From Sulfurimonas sp. (GTDB lineage: Bacteria; Campylobacterota; Campylobacteria; Campylobacterales; Sulfurimonadaceae), in NCBI GenBank assembly GCA_027858865.1, contig JAQIBW010000078.1:1-15546 (forward strand): 15,546 nt of DNA, given 5' to 3'. A model generated the notes under the pieces. The model searched no databases, was not told the origin of the DNA, and saw only the letters and a program-made list of their open reading frames with translations. Shown here in pieces: positions 15,230 to 15,546 of this stretch (its first letter is position 1; each line of letters begins with the position of its first letter). Made by a program: the position numbers and the translations under genes.

Positions 15230-15484
15230 ATGTTTGAAGCGATTGCTTTTTATTTGTTTGCTTTTTTAACAATAACGATGTTTTACATAACTGTAACAAC
15301 ATCACAAGCGTTATATGCTCTAACAGCATTAGCAGCAGGGATGATTTTTATATCAGCATTTTTCTTTATTTTAGGTGCTGACTTTTTAGGTGCGGTACAG
15401 ATTGTTGTTTATTCTGGTGCTGTAATGGCTCTTTATGCGTTTGGTATGATGTTCTTTCGATCATCTTATTTTCTATCGGTGTGA
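15230..15484 (+). CDS. nuoJ: NADH-quinone oxidoreductase subunit J (NuoJ), truncated
   Basis: NuoJ is a membrane subunit of complex I, normally about 170-190 residues with five membrane helices. Here residues 1-76 are clearly NuoJ: three hydrophobic segments with the signature AGMIFISAFFFILGADFLG and the conserved helix VQIVVYSGAVMALYAFGMMFF, which includes the family's pi-bulge helix. After Phe76 (base 15457) the reading frame gives eight unrelated residues and a TGA stop at 15482-15484. The second half is absent, and none of the three frames downstream restores it. I chose the ATG at 15230 because AAGGAG at 15217-15222 lies 7 bases before it; a TTG at 15224 would be too close. The truncation may be a real insertion or an artefact at the end of the assembled sequence. 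Confidence 0.85.
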   Translation: MFEAIAFYLFAFLTITMFYITVTTSQALYALTALAAGMIFISAFFFILGADFLGAVQIVVYSGAVMALYAFGMMFFRSSYFLSV

Positions 15485-15546
15485 TAGTTGTTTTTAGTAG
15501 AGAGAGCCTCCTACTGCAGTTTTTCGCAACTGAAATTTTCCCCACC
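15458..15546. other. Foreign tail after the nuoJ break; possible insertion sequence end or junction
   Basis: These 89 bases replace the expected second half of nuoJ. They contain three small inverted repeats in a row: CTATC/GATAG (15473-15477, 15483-15487), AGTAG/CTACT (15496-15500, 15511-15515) and CAGTT/AACTG (15517-15521, 15528-15532). On the minus strand one frame is open through the tail and on into nuoJ antisense, but this is too short to identify. The texture of the last 35 bases reminds me of the non-coding ends of IS21-like elements; that is memory, not a match I can verify. A library or assembly junction is the main alternative: a GATC site lies at 15459-15462. Confidence 0.4.

Noticed and set aside
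1..15546. CRISPR array, tRNA or rRNA genes
   Set aside because: No regularly spaced repeats, cloverleaf-like segments or rRNA-like stretches were seen. Almost the whole window is protein-coding.

Overview
The window looks like a piece of chromosome from a low-GC member of the Campylobacterota (Epsilonproteobacteria), probably a Sulfurimonas-like sulfur or hydrogen oxidiser. The main evidence is the NADH:quinone oxidoreductase (complex I, nuo) operon. It has separate nuoC and nuoD genes. Canonical nuoE and nuoF are replaced by a 74-residue NuoE-like protein and a GltD-type flavoprotein, a replacement known from Campylobacter and Helicobacter. Two different nuoG genes lie in tandem. Placement at genus level is inference from memory of these families.

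Layout: (1) 1-372, the 3' end of an endonuclease IV gene (nfo). (2) 424-1650, a FadL/OmpP1-type outer membrane channel with its own candidate promoter. It is followed 8 bases after its stop codon by (3) 1659-3395, an AAA ATPase that starts with TTG and ends in a hairpin. (4) 3396-3680, a 285-base AT-rich intergenic region holding the hairpin, a 10-bp inverted repeat, three GTTAC words and the likely nuo promoter. (5) 3681-15218, nuoA, nuoB, nuoC, nuoD, the nuoE-like gene, the NuoF/GltD-like flavoprotein gene, nuoG1, nuoG2, nuoH and nuoI. All are on the + strand, and most overlap or nearly abut. (6) 15230-15484, a nuoJ that is intact for about 76 residues and then breaks off. (7) about 15458-15546, a tail that does not look like nuoJ or nuoK.

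How the genes work together: NuoA, H and J are membrane subunits. NuoB, C, D and I form the connecting (Q) module that carries electrons to quinone. NuoG1 or NuoG2, the NuoE-like protein and the flavoprotein form an unconventional electron-input arm. The flavoprotein has dinucleotide-binding sites and GltD-type cysteines, fused behind a remnant of the NuoF iron-sulfur (N3) domain that has lost one of its four cysteine ligands. Each NuoG carries a full set of cluster ligands (N1b, N5, two ferredoxin-type clusters and N7). The electron donor (NADH, NADPH, ferredoxin or flavodoxin) cannot be read from the sequence.

The observations most worth following up are the non-canonical input module, the tandem NuoG pair, the altered acidic loop in NuoH, and the abrupt end of nuoJ, which looks like a mobile-element insertion or an assembly or clone junction. 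I found no tRNA, rRNA, CRISPR array or defence cassette.
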